Shown piece after piece: positions 57,956 to 64,000 of a stretch of DNA of 64,000 nucleotides (position 1 is its first letter; the number at the start of each line of letters is the position of its first letter). A model generated the notes under the pieces. It saw nothing but the letters and a program-made list of their open reading frames with translations. It had not been told where the DNA came from and ran no database searches. The DNA comes from Pseudisothecium myosuroides (lineage: Eukaryota; Streptophyta; Bryopsida; Hypnales; Lembophyllaceae). The stretch is from contig OX637293.1 of assembly GCA_951799445.1 (NCBI GenBank), forward strand, positions 16,492,001-16,556,000. Reading direction: 5' to 3'. The translations under genes and the position numbers were made by a program.

Positions 57956-60900
57956 ATGGGTGCGCGGGATGGGAAGCGCCGATTTTTGTTTGAGGGTCTT
58001 TCTGTCCTTCTGCTATTCCTCGACACTGTCAGCTTGGTTAAAGGGCAAGATTATGACACATACGTTTATGATCCTGATGAACGTACGTCACTCTCAAGAA
58101 CTTGAAATTTGGAAATGATTGTTTTGAAGTGGCCTGGTTTGGTCTTCGGATGGGCCGGGATGGCCATGCCAGTGATACTTTTGTTGCCGAGGTTTCGAGT
58201 GTTGCCAGTGCTGACTAGTATCAATCTTCTGCATCATTCCCAAAGTTCGATTCAGCAAGTTGGTTGTTCATCTATGGGCCTTCACTGCTAAAGTTTTTTT
58301 TTTCTATGAAGATTGTAGAGAAAGCGCTTCACACAGTCTGGGAAGCATGGCAGAATACCTCGGATAAGGGAAGTAATCTGGCAGGCTGGAATTCTCCGAA
58401 AAACGAATATTGCGAGTATTTGAATCCAAATTCGAGCGCGACGAATTCGCCCGGTTGGCAAGGAGTGCAGTGCTCGTGGTACTGTAACAACACTGATGAT
58501 AATTGCACAGTGATAGACGTTTACATAAGTGGCTTGTAAGCATTCTAACTTCTATTCTTTCTCAAATTAAAGACCGATGTAGTTGGGTTCGGATGCATCC
58601 TCTCAAGTCTGAAACAGTATCCGTCAATTTCGTTAAATTGGCGGAATTCCAATACTTTTGCACGTTTTAGAACACCTGTTCGGAAACATAAATCCATACC
58701 TCTCATGATGAACACGTATGTCACAAATTATGGCGCCAGAATCGCACCACTTTAACGAAATTGACGTTAGTACCAGTAATTAGCAGAAAGCCCTCATGAC
58801 ATCGAACATCTTGAACTAATTGGCCTGATGTTGGTTTTAAGAAAGTAATTTCTCTGCCTTCAGTCTATTCTCGACAAACACTCCGAATTGTTGTCAAGGT
58901 ACTCCTAATGACTAACAGTGATATTGTGTTCATAATGGAATGTCAATGGACAGGTCTTTATCTAATGCATCGATTGTGGGGATTTTGCCGCCGGAGATTG
59001 GAAACCTCACATTTCTCTTAGACTTGTAAGTTCACTTATCTACCACATAATTTTGGATTTCCTTTCCAAGTTCATCAAACTCAATTTCAGGTTTTGGGTT
59101 TAATATGTCAAGCTTAACACTTGCGGGGGAGGGGGAGGGACGTACTTACCCTCAATTTTCACCCTCACCTGGGGCAGGATTATTTGAAAGGGCCCCGGTC
59201 TCAAACATCTTTGGTTCTTGCAACAACCAGTATCATAGTCTCAAGTGAAAATTATGAAAGATATTTCTAAGATGAAAATTAATTGTAAGTTTGACCATTG
59301 GCCAATTTCGTTGTATAGATGCCGAAAATGAAAGCGCCAAATTGTTACATTCAGCTGCAGAAAGCTCATAAAATTGTTAATTTCGTGAAATTGGCGCAAA
59401 TCTGGAAGCCAAAAATTGTGATTTTCATCTACAGAAAACTCCAAAAATTAGGAACGTCAGAGATTTGCTTTCCAGGTAACACTCCCTGAAAAGTGCCAAA
59501 GTCGCGGAATTCCGCTCATTTAACGAAATAGAGGTATAAAACTATGACTGCTATGGAATTACGTTTCAAGGCGCCACCTTGAAAGAGGCACTCTCGTGAA
59601 TTTCCGCCAATACAACGAAATTGACGTCACCAAACATGAAATTTTCTCAGTCCTTTTCGTCTTATTAGGGGTTAATTTCTCCTATCTAAATTATCTTCCA
59701 ATTGCTGATCTGTGCACTTATGTCAACTAATATGTGCAGGGAATTGACAGGAAATCCGAACCTCACTGGTCCTCTCCCTAATGAAATCGGAAAGACATGG
59801 TTGAATGTTTTGTACGTACTCCTATATTCTATTAATACTACATTCTCCCTGTCAACATCAATATTTGTAAGAGAATGTGCCGAAGTTTCTTTGCAAGTTC
59901 CACATGTAGCTCACCCTGCAATTTCAATTATTCTTATGTAAATTTGTCGAACCAAGGATAACACTGAGGGGATTAATTCCCTCAGTCAACTACCATTAGA
60001 TGTACTGATGAATCAAATTGTGCCTGAATTTGACTTAGGGATGTCCACGACAATGCTTTCAACGACACGATTCCAAGTCTGCCAATTCTCTGGACTCTTC
60101 TGAAATTGTGAGTGATAAGTCTCATCCTTGAAGAGCCTAAACAATTTAAGCTGAAGTTCTTGTCGCAAGATCGAACTATATTATCCAACAAAATTTGATC
60201 CAGGCTCCGCAGAGAGAGTCAGTCGCTGAGCAAACATAACACTGTGAAAGAAGTAAAAACTTTACTAGGTGAATTTATCAAATTGAACTTAAGGCGAAAT
60301 AGCTATGCATTCCACTAACACTCAATGTATTCTGCAGAGACTTGAGTGGCAATCAGTTCACAGGATCCTATCCATTTGAACAGTTCCAGACCATGAGTTA
60401 CCTCCAAGAACTCAGCATTGGTAATAATCGTTTGCATGGACCAATCCAAGCGGATGCATTTACGAATAAAACGGAACTAACATTTCTGTAAGGCCCATAG
60501 TTTGATCTCTAGGTTTAGGCTTGTTTTGAAGTTGCATCATGTGAGCTTTGTCGATCTGCGTTTCATTCAATGTTGGTGACAAATCTGCTTGTTTCTACTA
60601 TTCAGGGACATATCTGACAACTCTTTCAATGGCACTTTGCCAAACCTCACTCCCATGAACCACCTGACGCATTTGTAAGCTCCACCCCATCTAGCCAGTT
60701 CGCTGACTTTCGGTATCCAGTTTAAAGAACAGTCATGCAAATATCTGCTTTCGGTGACCTTGAGAAAATCAACCTTTGTAGTGTCTAAAGTATGTTACTG
60801 ATATGCAGGGATGTCTCTGGGAATCAGTTTGAGGGGCCGCTGCCAAATCTCACAGGGTTTTCCACACTACGTTATGTGTGCGTCTCACTCTCTGCACGCT

Positions 60901-63900
60901 GATCCTATACTCAGTCTTCCTACAGTAATTTCTTCAAAAAATGAGTCGATTGCAACTTAGTATGTCTCAATAAAATTTTCATGGTACGCAACATAGTTAC
61001 ATGATATGCATGCGCGGATATGGTACAGGGATTTGGGCAGGAACAGATTCACCGGGACGGCAAACTTGGTGGATATATTTAATTTGAGTGCAAGCACTGC
61101 ACTGGCATTTGTGAACTTGTCTCACAACCAACTTGCTGGTCCTCTCCCATCCTGGAATGCCTCAAGCCTTGGCTCTGTGGAGGAACTGTAAGCTGCACGC
61201 CCTGTTCCACTTACCCAAATTATGCTTGCGTTGGAATGTAGCATCAATTCTTGCAACAGCTGAAATACAGATCAATCAGCACTATTTCTACAGATTTCTA
61301 TTTTCATGACATTAGAGAGCTGAGTGTTATCATGTGAGGACAGGAAATGAGATGGCACTTGAGTCTCCGCGTGCAAGCCTGACCTCAGAAGTATTTGCCA
61401 GGTACCTAGACAACAACAATCTTACAGGAACCCTTGACATTTTGAAGATGTTTCAACTGGGGTTACTTCAAGATAAAAACTCAGCTAACTCATCTGAGAA
61501 GTTGGGGATTATGAGTTTGAGAAACAATAGTATCCAGCATGTAAATTCGAACCCTAGCATCATCGATAACACCACTACTGTCTTCCTGTAAGTACAAATC
61601 TGTGGCCATTAGTTAGTTTGTAACAATGAAATATAATTTGAATACAGTGTCAAAGTACCTTAGATGCTGTCATGTTCGTTTTGGCAGCTCATTTTTTTGA
61701 TAATGGATACTAATTAGCTGATATTCTGCAGACTACAGGAGAATCCATATTGTGATAACCTTGGCTCCAACGTCGATGATACCCACAGGTGCTACTGTTC
61801 ACAAGTCTGCTTTGTAACATCAAGTAAGTATTATGACTGGAGTATAACGCAGACTGAAAACCGATCACATGAGAAACTATCTCCAATTCAGATGTGCAAG
61901 TGCAATTCGAGCTCTTCCCATCCTACTTTTTTCTAATTGAATGTTTAATTAGTTCACCGACAGAAAACTTAAATTGCCTTCTTTCGTTTTCAGCAAAGAC
62001 GAACAACCGCACGATTATCATCATTTCAGCCACTACCAGTGTTGGTGCGGTCGTGTCGATATTGCTCATTGTTGTGGGGGCTATACTTCTCAAAAACCGA
62101 AGATACAAACGGTATCTCCAACTTCAATTCGAACAAAGTGAGTACCTCTGAAAATCATTTGTATTCTTGGGCATGCATACAGTTGCACTTCTTCAATTCA
62201 TAGTCGCTAGATTCAAACGATCTGTTTGGTAACAATCATTCCCTTTACTGCGATTCAGAATTTGAGGAGTTTGACGTGAAGCCCACTATATTCTCCTACA
62301 ATGAGCTGCGGGGTGCCACACGAGACTTTCATCAAGACATGAAGTTGGGGGAGGGCGCCTATGGAGCGGTGTACAAGGTGCCCAAGACCACCAGTACATT
62401 ATTTATTCGAATTCATCAACCGTCCACATGGACAGAAAGCAACATTTCTAACTGATGTAGTCATTTACAACTCGCATAATAATTTTGAGTGCTGACTTTG
62501 GAAGAAAATTTAATCTGCAGGGTAATCTGCCAAGTGGACATGTGGTGGCAGTGAAGCAGCTGTTCGTCAAAACAGCCCAAGGCCACGATGACTTCTTAAA
62601 TGAGGTGGTCCTGATCACGGGCATGAAGCACAGAAATCTGGTGAATCTCAAAGGATGTTGTCGGCGTGAATCTCAAAAGCTGTTGGTGTACGAGTACGTG
62701 GATAATTTCGATGTTGATCAAATTCTACTCGGTATGTTCGTTCAACACGTACAGCTCTGATCATTGACGCCCAGCTCACGCGCGTGGCTTCTTCTTCTGC
62801 TCCTATCGTTTATGTAACCAGGCATATATCTCCTTCATCACCACACAGTTTGCAGCAAGTGCGAGAGTGAGGTTTCACATGTAAAACTACCAGTTTGTAA
62901 TGGTTTCCCCTGTTCTCAATAGGATCAAAAAAGGAGGAGATGAGCGATCAGCTAGCGAGCTGGCCTGTGCGGCTCAAGATCTGTTTGGGCATTGCCCGTG
63001 GTTTGCATTATCTGCATGCATTGGCCCATCCTAGAGTCATCCACCGGGACATCAAGGCTGCAAATATCTTATTAGACTCCAATCTGGAGCCCAAGATTGC
63101 AGATTTCGGCTTGGCTCTATTATTCCCTGATGATCAAAGTCACATTATGACTGTGCATGTTGCTGGAACCAAGTAAGTCCAATCTTTTCTCACCCCTTCA
63201 ATGCAGGCAACGTCAATTTCGTTAAAGTGGCGCAACTCCGATAAATGGTAACACATAGAGGTCAAAAACCTAGGGTGTTGTGGATTTATGTTTCAAGAAC
63301 ACCTGTTTTTAAGGGGAATGGAATACTGCTATTTCAACCAAATTGAGGATTTGAGTTCTAATCCACTTCGGATGCTTGTATCACTAACATGGTCACTCCG
63401 CCTGCAAACGATGATGGTTGCAGAGGGTACTTGGCACCAGAGTATGCTTCCCTTGGGCAACTAAGCGACAAAGTAGACGTGTACAGCTTTGGGGTATTAT
63501 GTTTGGAGATTATAAGTGGGCGTCACAACATTGATGAGACTGCGCCACTGGAGCAAGTTTATCTTTCCCAATGGGTACTTCATTCTTCCTCTTATCACCT
63601 TCATCCATTGCAATCTCATTCCATAACCTCAATGGAGGTCATTTTAGGACAAATGGCAGTCTTAGTCTCACATTGAATGAGGAAAGGTATGTACTTTTTC
63701 ATAATGTGGGGTTGTTTTAGCATTATGATGCACTTCTTTCTAAACCATGAATTGAACATGGTTGAATGACCAAAATGTTAGGTCCAACTATCTAACATTG
63801 AGGTTATGTTTGGTAATGTAAAAGCAGAGCCTCATTTTGATAAATAACATCCCTTAGCAATCTTTTGGCTTTGTTTTCAAACTACCTAGTCCATAACCAT

Positions 63901-64000
63901 TGTCTAATAGTACAAGGAATATAGAAAACTTTGATTTTTCTTAAATATTAAAAAGGTACACATGTGATTTCGTTTATGACACAGGCATGGCAACTGCATA
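57956..64000 (+). CDS. LRR receptor-like serine/threonine kinase, copy C (intact, cut by window end)
   Basis: Exons: 57956-58082, 58319-58535, 58954-59025, 59740-59811, 60039-60107, 60338-60487, 60606-60674, 60809-60877, 61029-61187, 61402-61587, 61732-61823, 61994-62137, 62259-62377, 62521-62731, 62923-63172, 63424-63574, and 63985 to beyond the edge. The first 16 exons give 719 codons without a stop. Signal peptide [15 protein letters not shown] plus a Leu run, cap with GWQGVQC, LRRs such as [20 protein letters not shown], Cys-rich NPYCDN...CYCSQVC, membrane helix in exon 12, kinase with [30 protein letters not shown]. It lacks the TTAA elements of A and B, so introns 2 and 3 are short (about 420 and 710 bp). 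About 110 C-terminal residues should lie beyond the window. It is the most diverged of the three, so probably the oldest split. Confidence 0.9.
58621..58767. mobile_element. 147-bp foldback MITE, copy C intron 2
   Basis: Same element as 5840-5986 and 23939-24085; here the ends read CGTCAATTTCGTTAAATTGG and its complement with fewer changes, so this copy is closest to the original. Confidence 0.78.
63210..63348. mobile_element. Second member of the CGTCAATTTCGTTAAA family, copy C intron 15
   Basis: Starts ACGTCAATTTCGTTAAAGTG and ends CAACCAAATTGAGG; the interior phrase AGAACACCTGTTTTT is shared with the intron 2 element. Copies A and B have unrelated sequence of about 60 bases here, so it entered C only, or was replaced in A and B. 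Confidence 0.6.
63622..63808. mobile_element. 187-bp MITE-like insertion in copy C intron 16
   Basis: Ends CATAACCTCAATG and CATTGAGGTTATG are exact complements. Copies A and B lack it (CATTGCAGTGTGAAAG at about 14248). Non-coding; family not assigned. Confidence 0.65.

Overview
This is nuclear DNA of a land plant. The evidence is genes of a plant leucine-rich-repeat receptor kinase (LRR-RLK) with many phase-2 introns, a Ty1/copia retrotransposon with the plant-type primer site TGGTATCAGAGC, and DNA transposons with CACTACAAGAAAA ends. I cannot name the species. There is no bacterial, organellar or CRISPR-like content.

Layout. The window holds a head-to-tail array of three related units. Unit 1 (about 1-17,930) carries receptor copy A (3616-14827). 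Unit 2 (about 17,940-33,969) carries copy B (21715-30273). Unit 3 begins at about 33,970, is interrupted by about 22 kb of transposon-rich DNA, and resumes near 56,880 with copy C (57956 to beyond the right edge). By splice reconstruction copy B has 17 exons and an unbroken frame of 843 codons plus stop. Copy A has the same exons but lost 4 nt in exon 2, giving a stop at 4144-4146, so it is probably a pseudogene. Copy C is intact through exon 16 and is cut by the window end. The predicted product is a signal peptide, an N-terminal cap, about ten LRRs, a Cys-rich juxtamembrane segment, one transmembrane helix and an RD-type Ser/Thr kinase, most like the LRR-VIII class. Downstream of A and B are broken exons of a COMMD4-like gene and of an unrecognised gene.

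Mobile DNA. Comparing the three units gives natural 'empty sites', so insertions can be read to the base. The most striking group is at least nine non-autonomous elements flanked by TTAA with ends CCCCTAAAGGACC or CCCCAGAATGACC (piggyBac-like signature, unexpected in a plant). Several are nested: copies A and B each took a second TTAA element into the same host element, at different TTAA sites and in opposite orientation. There are also two CACTA elements (7509-10164, 42701-43996) with 3-bp target duplications, four tiny CACTA-ended foldback elements (one splits the retrotransposon gag frame), a mariner/Stowaway-like element near the unit 1/2 junction, a 147-bp foldback family with CGTCAATTTCGTTAAA ends, and a complete but decayed copia element (45755-51381) with 218-bp LTRs and a GAAGA target duplication.

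How it fits together. The array looks like a receptor cluster that duplicates in tandem. The kinase half stays nearly identical between A and B, while codons at the ends of LRR exons differ in tight clusters. Transposons account for almost all the length difference between units.
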